DNA of 32,647 nt from the NCBI GenBank assembly GCA_031277295.1, contig JAITMV010000123.1, positions 1 through 32,647 of the forward strand, in the 5' to 3' direction. Shown here piece by piece: positions 1 to 7,527 of this stretch; the first letter of the stretch is position 1, and the number at the start of each line of letters is the position of its first letter. Below the pieces are notes generated by a model. The model did not search any database. It worked only from the letters and a program-made list of their open reading frames with translations, and was not told the origin of the DNA. The stretch comes from Burkholderiaceae bacterium (lineage in GTDB: Bacteria; Pseudomonadota; Gammaproteobacteria; Burkholderiales; Burkholderiaceae_C). Both the position numbers and the translations under genes were made by a program.

Positions 1-160
1 CCCCCCTGAGGCGCTTACGCGCCATCCCCCCTGAGGGGGGACGCACCCAGCGGCCTGGCAAAGCCAGCTCCACGGGTGCCCTGGCGTGGCTTGCTCCGCA
101 GCCTTGCGGCTCTTTACGTTTCATGCGGCGCGGGTGGCGCGTGAGCGTCATGGGCAACTG
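1..160. repeat. Non-coding stretch with dispersed repeat sequence
   Basis: No gene is apparent. The stretch contains a short palindrome (CCCCCTGAGGGGG, about 28-40) and a low-complexity segment with internal partial repeats (cctggc/ccagctcc). At about 118-160 it carries a copy of a motif found several times in this window (TTTCATGCGGCGCGGGTGGC and following bases), which recurs near 288-330 and, inverted, near 2796-2825 and 15358-15390. It looks like intergenic repeat DNA rather than a decayed gene. The left boundary is unknown because the window starts here. Confidence 0.4.
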
Positions 161-163
161 AAG

Positions 164-333
164 TGAAACTTGACCCGTTTAGCACGACCGCTGTAGGGGC
201 AACCCTTGTGGTTGCCCTTGTGTCCACTGGACCAGGGCCGGTGTCGCGCACACAGGGCAACAACAAGGGTTGCCCCTACGCCAAACGTTTCATGCGTCGC
301 GGCTGGCGCGTGGGCGTCATGGGTCACTGAAGT
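164..333 (+). repeat. Long hairpin repeat, copy 1 (REP/BIME-like)
   Basis: The core is a near-perfect inverted repeat: 26-nt arms at 193-218 (GTAGGGGCAACCCTTGTGGT...) and 254-279, with one mismatch, around a 35-nt loop containing the short palindrome GTCCACTGGAC. The flanks, including gaaacttgacccgtttag on the left and the tttcatgcgtcgcgg motif on the right, are also part of the repeat, because the whole unit recurs inverted at 2772-2951. There is no coding capacity. It could form a very stable hairpin in RNA or ssDNA, as REP/BIME units do. The function is not known from sequence. Confidence 0.85.
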
Positions 334-378
334 GAGCCTAGTGAGTCAGAAATTCGTGAACAAAAAAATCGGCCGCAA

Positions 379-1290
379 TCAGAGCCGCTCCAGTACCCCC
401 AGCGCAAACGGCAAGCTGGCTATGCCCAGCACGGTAGACAGGGTCACCAAGCCGGCCACGTAAGGCCCGTTGTAACCCATGCGCGCGGCCAGTACGTAGC
501 AGCTTGACGCGGTGGGCAGCGCCGCGAAGGTGAGCAAGATCGTCGTCTCGGCCGCGCCCAAGGCAAACGCGCGCGCCAGTAGCAAGGCGGTGACGGGCAA
601 AATCAAGTGCTTGATCGCCAGCACGCTGACGCCGAGCAGCTTGCCGCGCGCCAGGCTCTGGAACTGCATGCCGGCGCCAGCAGCCATCAGGCCGAGCGCA
701 ATCGAGGCCGCGCCGATGCGCGTGACGGTGGGCGCAAGCCATTGCGGGATCGACAATCCAAGCAGATTGGCCGCCAGGCCCGACGCGGTGGCGATGATGA
801 GCGGATTGCGCGCAATTTCGCCCCAAAAACCGCGCCCGGCGTGCCGCGCCATCGGCCACACCGCGCCCAGGTTGTACAGCGGCACGCAGACGCCGATCAG
901 CACTGCGATCAGTTGCAGCCCCTGCGCGCCGGCCAGCCGCTCAGCCAGCGCCAGGCCGATGAAGGAGTTGAAGCGAAAGGCGATCTGCGCGCTGGCCGCG
1001 TGGTCGCGCGCGTCGATGCGACCGCTTAAGCCCGGCAGCCGGGGCAAGGCATAGGCCAGCGCGATGCCGGCGGCCCCCATGACCAGCCCTGCGCCCATCA
1101 GACCGGACGCCGCGCGCAAATCAAGCGGCGTGCGCACAATCGACTGAAACAGCAGCACCGGAAACAGAAAGTAATAGACCAGTCCTTCCACCGCCTGCCA
1201 CACCGGTCTGCCCAGCGCGGTGTGCCGACACAGCAGGTAGCCGATCAGGATGAGCGAGAAGTCGGGCAGCAGCAGTTGGGCGTAATGCAT
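379..1290 (-). CDS. AEC (auxin efflux carrier) family transporter
   Basis: A 303-residue, very hydrophobic protein that fits the bacterial AEC family (Mem_trans), with about 8-10 predicted membrane segments in two halves joined by a more polar middle. Visible family features are an early N-terminal helix (LPDFSLILIGYLLCR), a conserved-type FRFNSFIGLALAE segment near 105-117, and the C-terminal half with PTASSCYVLAARMGYN near 258-273. Family members move carboxylates or other organic anions across the inner membrane; the substrate cannot be told here. The gene stands alone, facing away from cysK. The start ATG is the only good one, but it has no strong Shine-Dalgarno sequence. Overlapping + strand ORFs (512-1054, 607-1029) are GC-driven shadows. 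Confidence 0.85.
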   Translation of the reverse strand: MHYAQLLLPDFSLILIGYLLCRHTALGRPVWQAVEGLVYYFLFPVLLFQSIVRTPLDLRAASGLMGAGLVMGAAGIALAYALPRLPGLSGRIDARDHAASAQIAFRFNSFIGLALAERLAGAQGLQLIAVLIGVCVPLYNLGAVWPMARHAGRGFWGEIARNPLIIATASGLAANLLGLSIPQWLAPTVTRIGAASIALGLMAAGAGMQFQSLARGKLLGVSVLAIKHLILPVTALLLARAFALGAAETTILLTFAALPTASSCYVLAARMGYNGPYVAGLVTLSTVLGIASLPFALGVLERL

Positions 1291-1338
1291 CGGGTCCAGC
1301 TTGGGTTTAGGCCATTTTCCGACGCGCCAACTCCACGG

Positions 1339-1410
1339 TTGCCGGTGGCCTTGTCTGTGTTGCGCTTGATGGTGTTGGCCGGCATGTTGGCCGCCTTGGC
1401 CTTGTCAACG
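1339..1410 (-). pseudogene. Fragment of YebC/PmpR-family regulator
   Basis: Reading the minus strand from 1410 gives about 24 residues, VDKAKAANMPANTIKRNTDK plus ATGN, which closely match the N-terminal helical region of YebC/PmpR proteins (typical proteobacterial form 'DKAKAANMP..TIKR.IDKATG'). The similarity stops abruptly on both sides and there is no start or complete domain, so this is a relic scrap and not a gene. It sits between the AEC permease and cysK in a stretch otherwise made of repeats. The family assignment is from memory of the motif; a protein search would settle it. Confidence 0.6.
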
Positions 1411-1503
1411 TTTAGCCGGGGGCACTACGGCTTACCACCCGGCGGGTGCGATTCAAAGTGGTGTGCGCTTGAATTGACTCCTTCACCCGCTGAGGGAAGA
1501 AGC

Positions 1504-1540
1504 CCGCCCCCACCCTTACCCTTCCCCAAAGGGGGAGGGA
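1504..1540 (-). repeat. CCCTCCCC...GGGGAGGG dispersed repeat, copy a
   Basis: A C/G-run element (ccgcccccacccttaccctt, then ccccaaagggggaggga). Its reverse complement matches the unit at 2641-2674 downstream of cysK, and a third partial copy lies at about 2724-2755. The core forms a short hairpin around AAA/TTT. These G-rich, hairpin-forming intergenic units are seen on both sides of cysK. No coding function. Confidence 0.6.
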
Positions 1541-1568
1541 GAAATACCGGCAGCGCCGCCCGGCCACA

Positions 1569-1615
1569 GGGTGGGGTTTCCAGGTCCGAACCAAAGTCAG
1601 TTTACGATGAACGAC
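1569..1615 (+). repeat. Short dispersed repeat 'GGTTTC..ACC..CAGTTTTACGATGA', copy a
   Basis: The segment ggtggggtttccaggtccga followed by accaaagtcagtttacgatgaacga matches, with small changes, about 2957-2998 and about 31880-31915 (gggggtttcaaaccaaaccc, then agttttacgatgagca). It lies 45 nt before the cysK start, so it may be in the cysK leader. The repeated segment is under 50 bp, so its identity as one family rests on these three alignments by eye. Confidence 0.5.
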
Positions 1616-1658
1616 AAACCGGGAACAATAGCGCATTCAACATTATTGGAGAGCGGCC

Positions 1659-2576
1659 ATGAAAGCCAGCAATATTCTCGAAACCATCGGCCGCACGCCT
1701 GTCGTGCGTATCAACCGGCTGTTCGGCGCCGGCGCCAATGTCTGGATCAAAAGCGAGCGCGGCAACCCCGGCGGATCGATCAAGGACCGCATTGCGCTGG
1801 CAATGATCGAGAACGCCGAGCAGTCGGGCCGGCTGGCGCCCGGCGGCACGATCATCGAGCCGACCAGTGGCAACACCGGCGTCGGCCTGGCGATGGTGGC
1901 CGCCGTCAAGGGCTACAAGCTGATTTTGGTGATGCCCGACAGCATGAGCGTGGAGCGCCGCCGGCTGATGCTGGCCTATGGCGCGAGGTTCGATTTGACG
2001 CCACGCGAAAAAGGCATGAAGGGCGCCATCGCCCGCGCCGAAGAGTTGGCCGCGCAAACGCCCGGCGCGTGGATTCCGCAACAGTTCGACAACCCGGCCA
2101 ACGCAGCGGCGCACGAACGCACCACGGCCCAGGAAATCCTGGCTGACTTTCCCGATGGCCTGGACGCCTTGATTACCGGCGTGGGTTCCGGCGGCCACCT
2201 GAGCGGCTGCGCGCGCGTGCTGAAGGCCAAATGGCCCAAGCTGAAGGTGTTCGCGGTCGAGCCGGCACAGTCGCCCGTGATCAGCGGCGGCCAGCCGGCG
2301 CCGCACCCGATTCAGGGCATCGGCGCGGGGTTTATCCCGAAGAACCTGGATACCTCGCTGCTGGATGGCGTGATCCAGGTCGAAGCCGAGACCGCGCGCG
2401 AGATGGCCCGCCGCAGCGCGCGTGAGGAGGGGATTTTGGTCGGCATCAGCAGCGGCGCGACGCTAGCGGCGATTGCACAGAAGCTGCCCGAGTTGCCAGC
2501 GGGCGCGCAGGTGCTGGGGTTCAACTACGACAGCGGCGAGCGTTATCTGTCAGTGGAAGGGTTTTTGCCGGGGTGA
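1659..2576 (+). CDS. cysK: Cysteine synthase A (O-acetylserine sulfhydrylase)
   Basis: A 305-residue PLP enzyme of the cysteine synthase family, which makes L-cysteine from O-acetylserine and sulfide in the cytoplasm. The PLP lysine is K42 in NPGGSIKDR. The substrate loop [12 protein letters not shown] follows near 68-79, then the phosphate-binding glycine loop [10 protein letters not shown] near 173-182, and the C-terminal SSGATLAA and SGERYLS motifs. The motifs [19 protein letters not shown] and [12 protein letters not shown] resemble CysK more than CysM, although a CysM label is possible. A GGAGAG Shine-Dalgarno sequence 7 nt before ATG 1659 supports the start. The gene is monocistronic and bracketed by repeats. 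No CysB-type site was recognised. Confidence 0.9.
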   Translation: MKASNILETIGRTPVVRINRLFGAGANVWIKSERGNPGGSIKDRIALAMIENAEQSGRLAPGGTIIEPTSGNTGVGLAMVAAVKGYKLILVMPDSMSVERRRLMLAYGARFDLTPREKGMKGAIARAEELAAQTPGAWIPQQFDNPANAAAHERTTAQEILADFPDGLDALITGVGSGGHLSGCARVLKAKWPKLKVFAVEPAQSPVISGGQPAPHPIQGIGAGFIPKNLDTSLLDGVIQVEAETAREMARRSAREEGILVGISSGATLAAIAQKLPELPAGAQVLGFNYDSGERYLSVEGFLPG

Positions 2577-2641
2577 CGGCCCCCTTGAGGCGCTGGCGCG
2601 CGACCCGCGGCGCATGAAACGAAACGCGCTGGTTTGTAATT

Positions 2642-2661
2642 CCCTCCCCTTTTGGGGAGGG
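2642..2661 (+). repeat. Perfect hairpin downstream of cysK (repeat copy b, possible terminator)
   Basis: CCCTCCCC-TTTT-GGGGAGGG is a perfect 8-bp stem with a 4-nt loop, 65 nt after the cysK stop. There is no T-run behind it (ttgggtgggg follows), so it is not a classical intrinsic terminator, but it could stabilise the 3' end. It is the inverted relative of the element at 1504-1540, and another partial copy lies at about 2724-2755. Confidence 0.55.
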
Positions 2662-2771
2662 TTGGGTGGGGGCCTGCGGCGTTGGCGCTTCACGCTCCAG
2701 CCTATTATTTGATGTGCCGTCGGCCCCCATCCCTGCCTTCCTCAAAGGGGGAGAAAAACCGACGAGATCAA

Positions 2772-2951
2772 GGTCAGTTTCACTTCAGTTGTTCATGGCG
2801 CTCACGCGCCACCCGCGACGCATGAAACATTTGGCCTAGGGGCAACCCTTGTGGTTGCCCTGTGTGCGCGACACCGGCCCTTGTCCAGTGGACACAAGGG
2901 CAACCACAAGGGTTGCCCCTACAGCGGTCGCGCTAAACGGGTCAAGTTTCA
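2772..2951 (-). repeat. Long hairpin repeat, copy 2 (inverted relative to copy 1)
   Basis: The reverse complement of this segment matches 164-333 almost throughout. The hairpin arms are 2837-2861 and 2897-2921, and the outer parts (catgaaac...ccaaatg side and ctaaacgggtcaagttt side) are also shared. Differences from copy 1 are scattered single bases, for example one arm base and accagg versus acaagg in the loop. The two copies bracket the AEC permease, yebC scrap and cysK as an inverted pair about 2.4 kb apart. Confidence 0.85.
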
Positions 2952-2956
2952 TCTCA

Positions 2957-2998
2957 GAAACAGCGGTGTTTTCAAACCGCACCCAGTTTTACCAAGAA
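2957..2998 (+). repeat. Short dispersed repeat, copy b
   Basis: The sequence gcggtgttttcaaaccgcac then ccagttttaccaagaaaa aligns with 1569-1615 and 31880-31915. It lies between hairpin repeat copy 2 and the 3' end of pyrF. It contains no gene. Confidence 0.4.
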
Positions 2999-3013
2999 AA
3001 TTTTCAGGCTCGT

Positions 3014-3865
3014 TCAGCCGTCGCCGCGCGCCGCGTTCAGCGCGTCGCGCGTGCTTTGTGCCGCCGCCCGCGCGGCGGCGGCAAAATCCTCCGCACCGCT
3101 GCCGGCGTACAGAATAGCGCGCGAGCTGTTGACGATGACCGGCCCTGTCGCCAACCCCGCCGCGTTGCCGCGCCAGCCGGCTTTTACCGTCGCCGCGGCG
3201 TCGCCGCCTTGGGCGCCGACACCGGGAATCAGCAGCGGCAGCGTCGGCGCCAGGGCGCGCACGCGCTCGATTTCGCGCGGGTAGGTCGCGCCGACCACCA
3301 GGCCGAGTTGACCGCCCACGTTCCAGCGCCCCTGGGCCAGCCGCGCGATGTGCTCGTACAAAAGCGGCTGGCCGTCCACGCTGGCCAGCCGCTGGTTTTG
3401 CAGGTCGTCGCCGCCGGGGTTGGAGGTGCGGCACAGCAAAAACGCGCCCTTGCCGGGATAGCGCAGATACGGCTCGACCGAATCAAAGCCCATGAAGGGC
3501 GACAGCGTCACCGCGTCAGCCCCGTAGCGATCAAATGCCTCGCGCGCGTATTGCTCGGCGGTGCTGCCGATGTCGCCGCGCTTGGCGTCCAGAATCACCG
3601 GCACTTGCGGGGCCACGCGCTTGAGGTGCGCGATCAGGCGCTCAAGCTGCGCCTCGGCCCGGTGCGCGGCAAAGTAGGCGATCTGCGGCTTGAACGCGCA
3701 CACCAGGTCCGCCGTGACCTCGGCGATGCGGGCGCAAAAGTCATACAACCCCTCGGCGTCACGCCCCACTCCCGCCGGAAAGCGCTCCGGCTGCGGGTCC
3801 AGCCCGACGCACAACAAGGATTGGTTTTGAACGGTGGCGGCGCGCAGTTGATCGAGGAAGGTCAT
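3014..3865 (-). CDS. pyrF: Orotidine 5'-phosphate decarboxylase (group 2)
   Basis: A 283-residue cytoplasmic TIM-barrel enzyme that decarboxylates OMP to UMP, the last step of de novo pyrimidine synthesis. The N-terminal substrate signature VGLDPQPERFP (about 20-30) and the catalytic DAKRGDIGSTAEQYA (about 92-106, D-x-K-x-x-D) are intact. The length and the ATYP..I..VRALAP...LIPGVGAQGGD segment (about 203-231) are those of the longer, group-2 (Mycobacterium/Myxococcus-type) PyrF typical of betaproteobacteria. It is divergent from serC, with about 65 bp between starts. The C-terminus ends in an Ala-rich helix. Confidence 0.95.
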   Translation of the reverse strand: MTFLDQLRAATVQNQSLLCVGLDPQPERFPAGVGRDAEGLYDFCARIAEVTADLVCAFKPQIAYFAAHRAEAQLERLIAHLKRVAPQVPVILDAKRGDIGSTAEQYAREAFDRYGADAVTLSPFMGFDSVEPYLRYPGKGAFLLCRTSNPGGDDLQNQRLASVDGQPLLYEHIARLAQGRWNVGGQLGLVVGATYPREIERVRALAPTLPLLIPGVGAQGGDAAATVKAGWRGNAAGLATGPVIVNSSRAILYAGSGAEDFAAAARAAAQSTRDALNAARGDG

Positions 3866-3930
3866 GGTGGGGATTCTAGGAGCGGCGGCATAAAATGCTC
3901 GCTGCTTTTGTTTACCTTACCCATACGCCA

Positions 3931-5046
3931 ATGACCAAGCCGACCCGCAAACCGAACATCCCCAACTTCTCTTCCGGCCCCTGCGCCAAGCGGCCCGGTT
4001 ATGACGTGGCGCGGCTCGATTTGTCGGCGTTGGGGCGTTCGCACCGCTCGGGCTTGGGCAAAAAACTGCTCGGCGCGTGTTGCAGCGAAACGGCGCGCAT
4101 CCTCGGCCTGCCGGAGGGTTACCGGGTGGCGGTAGTTCCCGCATCCGACACCGGCGCGGTCGAGATGGCGATGTGGTCGCTACTGGGCACGCGCCCGGTG
4201 GACATGCTGGCCTGGGAATCGTTCGGCTCAGGCTGGGTCACCGACGTGATGAAGCAGCTCAAGCTGAAAGACGCCCGCAAGCTGGAAGCCGGCTATGGCG
4301 ACATCGTGGACTTCAACCAAGTGAACTTCGATCACGACGTGGTCTTCACCTGGAACGGCACCACCAGCGGCGTGCGGGTGCCAAATGGCGACTGGATCGC
4401 CGATAACCGTCAAGGACTGACCATCTGCGACGCCACCAGCGCCGTGTTCGCCATGCAACTGCCGTGGCACAAGTTGGACGTCATCACCTATTCTTGGCAA
4501 AAGGTGCTGGGCGGCGAAGGCGGCCACGGCATGTTGATCCTCGGCCCACGCGCCGTCGAGCGGTTGCAAAGCTACAGCCCGCCGTGGCCGCTGCCGAAAA
4601 TTTTCCGCATGACCTCGGGCGGCAAACTGAGCGAAGGGCTGTTCAAGGGCGAAACCATCAACACCCCCTCGATGCTGTGCGTGGCCGACTATCTGGACGC
4701 GCTGAAGTGGTGCGAAAGCGTCGGCGGCGTACCCGGCACCATTGCCCGCTCCCTGGCCAACCTGAAGGTGGTGGAAGATTTCGTCGCCGCCAACGGCTGG
4801 ATTCACTTCCTCGCCAAGACACCCGAAACCCGCTCCAACACCAGCGTCTGCCTGTCGCTCGATCTGCCCGAGGACAAGGTCAAGGCGCTAGTCAAACTGC
4901 TTGAAACCGAAGGCGCGGCCTACGACATCGGCTCATACAAAGACGCGCCACCCGGCATCCGCATCTGGTGCGGAGCGACGGTGGAAAAAAGCGATCTGCA
5001 AGTGTTGATGGAATGGCTGGCCTGGGGCTACGAGCAAGTCAAGTGA
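3931..5046 (+). CDS. serC: Phosphoserine aminotransferase (Methanosarcina-type)
   Basis: A 371-residue fold-type-I PLP aminotransferase that converts 3-phosphohydroxypyruvate and glutamate to phosphoserine in serine synthesis. [12 protein letters not shown] at the N-terminus, [16 protein letters not shown] near 72-87, the aspartate in [12 protein letters not shown], and the PLP lysine in [14 protein letters not shown] (about 190-203) match the branch first defined in Methanosarcina rather than the E. coli-like branch. The ORF track starts at 3895, but the upstream 12 codons are not family-like; ATG 3931, giving [17 protein letters not shown], fits better. The next gene is serA, so the two form a serine-biosynthesis pair. 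Confidence 0.9.
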   Translation: MTKPTRKPNIPNFSSGPCAKRPGYDVARLDLSALGRSHRSGLGKKLLGACCSETARILGLPEGYRVAVVPASDTGAVEMAMWSLLGTRPVDMLAWESFGSGWVTDVMKQLKLKDARKLEAGYGDIVDFNQVNFDHDVVFTWNGTTSGVRVPNGDWIADNRQGLTICDATSAVFAMQLPWHKLDVITYSWQKVLGGEGGHGMLILGPRAVERLQSYSPPWPLPKIFRMTSGGKLSEGLFKGETINTPSMLCVADYLDALKWCESVGGVPGTIARSLANLKVVEDFVAANGWIHFLAKTPETRSNTSVCLSLDLPEDKVKALVKLLETEGAAYDIGSYKDAPPGIRIWCGATVEKSDLQVLMEWLAWGYEQVK

Positions 5047-5159
5047 AAAAGGTTTGGCGTTAGCGTGAGCCGTTTTGCGGCGATGCGCCCGCGCCGAAAG
5101 AGGTATTCACGCCAAACGCACAACGCTAAATGCACAACGGCACAACGCACAACACGAAA

Positions 5160-6332
5160 ATGTTCAAAATCAAAACCTTCAACGCCATTTCCCCCAAGGG
5201 ACTCGCGCGCTTTGACACCGCGCGCTACCAGGTCGGCCCCGATGTGACCGCGCCCGAGGCCGTGCTGCTGCGCAGCCACAAGCTGCACGGCGAGGCGGCG
5301 CCCGAATCGCTGCTGGCGGTAGCGCGCGCCGGCGCCGGGGTCAACAACATTCCTGTTGATGATTACGGCAAGCGCGGCATCGTCGTCTTCAACACTCCCG
5401 GCGCCAACGCCAACGCGGTAAAAGAGTTGGTGCTGGCCGGCATGTTGCTGTCGGCGCGCGGCATTCTGCCCGGCATCGACTACGCGCGTTCGCTCGGCGC
5501 CATGAACGACGCCTCCGCCATGCACGCGCTGCTGGAAAAGGAAAAATCCAAATTCGCCGGCGGCGAACTGCGCGGCAAAACGCTCGGCATCGTCGGCCTG
5601 GGCGCCATCGGCTCGATGGTGGCCGACGCCGCGCTAGCACTGGGCATGACGGTGCTGGGGCATGACCCGGCGCTGTCCATCGACGCCGCCTGGCGTCTGT
5701 CCAACGCCGTACAGCGCATGGACAGCCTGCCCGCGCTACTGGCGCGCTCAGACTACGTCAGCCTGCACGTGCCCGCAATGGACGCCACCCGCGGCCTTAT
5801 CAACGCCGACATGCTGGCGCACCTGCGACCGCACGCCGTGCTGCTGAACTTCGCGCGCGAAAGCATTGTCGATCCCACGGCGGTGTTGGCCCAATTGGCC
5901 GCCGGCAAACTGGGCCGCTACGTGTGCGACTTTCCCGAGCCGGGCTTTGCCGCCGAACCGAAGATCATCGCCATGCCCCACATCGGCGCCAGCACCGAGG
6001 AGTCGGAAGAAAACTGCGCCGTCATGGCCGCCGATCAATTGATCGATTACCTGGAACAAGGCCACATCGTCAACAGCGTCAATTACCCCGCGCTGCGCAT
6101 GGACCGCACCGCCGGCGCCACCCGCATCACCTTCGCCAACGACAACGTGGCGGGCGTGCTCGGCCACGTCCTGTCGGTGCTGGCTGGCGCTGGCGTCAAC
6201 GTCATCGACATGAGCAACCGCAGCCGCGACGCGCTGGCCTACAACATCATCGACGTCGCCACGCGCCCCAACGACGCGGTACTGAGCGCCATCGGCGCGG
6301 TCGAGCACGTGATCCGGGTGCGGGTGGTTTAG
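5160..6332 (+). CDS. serA: D-3-phosphoglycerate dehydrogenase with ACT domain
   Basis: A 390-residue cytoplasmic NAD-dependent enzyme that oxidises 3-phosphoglycerate to 3-phosphohydroxypyruvate, the first step of serine synthesis. The substrate/lid region comes first, with the NTPGANANAVKELVLAGML motif near 79-97. The Rossmann loop GIVGLGAIGSMVA follows near 142-154, then NFAR (catalytic Arg), the Glu region in DFPEPG, and the catalytic His in MPHIGASTEESEENCA. A short C-terminal ACT domain (about 318-390, ITFANDNVAGVLGHVLSVLAGAGVNV) may sense serine. I prefer ATG 5160 (MFKIKTFN) to the ORF-track start at 5130, whose ten extra codons come from a tandem CACAAC-type repeat. It follows serC by 113 nt. 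Confidence 0.92.
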   Translation: MFKIKTFNAISPKGLARFDTARYQVGPDVTAPEAVLLRSHKLHGEAAPESLLAVARAGAGVNNIPVDDYGKRGIVVFNTPGANANAVKELVLAGMLLSARGILPGIDYARSLGAMNDASAMHALLEKEKSKFAGGELRGKTLGIVGLGAIGSMVADAALALGMTVLGHDPALSIDAAWRLSNAVQRMDSLPALLARSDYVSLHVPAMDATRGLINADMLAHLRPHAVLLNFARESIVDPTAVLAQLAAGKLGRYVCDFPEPGFAAEPKIIAMPHIGASTEESEENCAVMAADQLIDYLEQGHIVNSVNYPALRMDRTAGATRITFANDNVAGVLGHVLSVLAGAGVNVIDMSNRSRDALAYNIIDVATRPNDAVLSAIGAVEHVIRVRVV

Positions 6333-6338
6333 AGCCTG

Positions 6339-7454
6339 TTAACGCTCCACCTCATCCAGCAACCGCAGCAACGGCATCAGTTCGCGATAGCGCGCCGCGG
6401 TATGGCGGATGTAGCCGATAAAGCGCGGCGCGTCGGCCAAATATTTGGGCTTGCCGTCGCGCAGGGTCAGGCGGGCAAAAATGCCGGCCACTTTCAAGTG
6501 GCGTTGCAGGCCCATCCACTCGAGCGCGCGCCAAAAGCTGGCGAAGTCGCTCGCCCAGTCCTCGAAGTCAAGCAACCCGAGCTGGCGCGCGCGCTCCCAG
6601 TAGCGGATGGTGATGTCGAGCACGAAGGGCTCATCCCAGCTCAAAAAGGCATCGCGCATCAGGCTGGCGATGTCGTAAGTGACGGGGCCATGCACGGCGT
6701 CCTGAAAGTCGAGCACGCCGATGCCTTGCGCGTCCGCTGAAGACCCGCCAGCGGCGGCCCTCTCGGGAGGGGCCATCAGATTCCTGGGCATGAAATCACG
6801 ATGCACATACACCTTCGGCGCGGCCAAATTGCGCGCCACGATCAGATCGAAAGTCTGCTCCAGCGTCCGCCGCAGTGCGCCGTCCACCGCCACGCCGCGA
6901 TGACGGGCCAGATACCAGTCGGGAAACAGCGCCAATTCGCGCCGTAGCAGCGCCTCGTCATAGGGCGGCAATTGACCGCCGCGGCTGGCCTGCTGCCACT
7001 GCAATAGCGCATCGACGGCTTGCAGGTACAGCGGGCGATTGGCCTCGGGGCGAGCCGGGTCGATGACGTCCATCATGGTTCGCGTGCCCAGGTCGGTCAG
7101 CAGCATGAAGCCTTGTGCCGGATCAAACTCCAAAATGCGCGGCACATTCAAGCCGGCGTCCCGCATCAGCGCGGCCACATGGACAAAAGCGGCGCAATTT
7201 TCGTGCGTCGGCGGGGCGTCCATGACGATGCGGGTCGTGCCGTCATCGGCGTCAACGCGCAAATAGCGCCGGAAGCTGGCGTCGGCCGAAGCCGGACGCA
7301 AGCTCGCGGCCACCAGCCCGTGTGCTGGCGCCACGTCTGCCAGCCAGCGGACGAAGGCAGCCTCGCGCTGCGGATCGGACCAAACAACGGCGGCGGCGGC
7401 GCCGACAATGGCGGAGTCTGTCGGGGTAATGGCAGTGTTGGCAGTGTCGCTCAT
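6339..7454 (-). CDS. amgK: N-acetylmuramate/N-acetylglucosamine kinase AmgK-like
   Basis: A 371-residue aminoglycoside-phosphotransferase-fold kinase. The P-loop-like N-lobe SFRRYLRV (about 63-70), the catalytic Brenner motif VYVHRDFMPRNLM and the metal-binding GVLDFQDAVHGPVTYDIASLMRDA are all present. The neighbourhood (immediately divergent from lptD-surA-rsmA) is the one in which amgK occurs in Pseudomonas, where AmgK phosphorylates MurNAc in the cell-wall recycling route that bypasses MurA and so affects fosfomycin tolerance. The usual partner murU is not adjacent; the 3' end faces the end of serA only 6 bp away. The start codon overlaps a possible lptD ATG on the other strand. Confidence 0.85.
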   Translation of the reverse strand: MSDTANTAITPTDSAIVGAAAAVVWSDPQREAAFVRWLADVAPAHGLVAASLRPASADASFRRYLRVDADDGTTRIVMDAPPTHENCAAFVHVAALMRDAGLNVPRILEFDPAQGFMLLTDLGTRTMMDVIDPARPEANRPLYLQAVDALLQWQQASRGGQLPPYDEALLRRELALFPDWYLARHRGVAVDGALRRTLEQTFDLIVARNLAAPKVYVHRDFMPRNLMAPPERAAAGGSSADAQGIGVLDFQDAVHGPVTYDIASLMRDAFLSWDEPFVLDITIRYWERARQLGLLDFEDWASDFASFWRALEWMGLQRHLKVAGIFARLTLRDGKPKYLADAPRFIGYIRHTAARYRELMPLLRLLDEVER

Positions 7455-7527
7455 GGATAATCGATTCTATAGAGCGCTTCGCCGATGTCGGCCTTGGCCG
7501 CTGCCGCGCCCAAACTTATTTATCACT

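Noticed and set aside
2849-3934. 361-aa ORF opposite pyrF
   Set aside because: It begins inside the hairpin repeat and runs antisense to pyrF, which has intact catalytic motifs. No domain was recognised.
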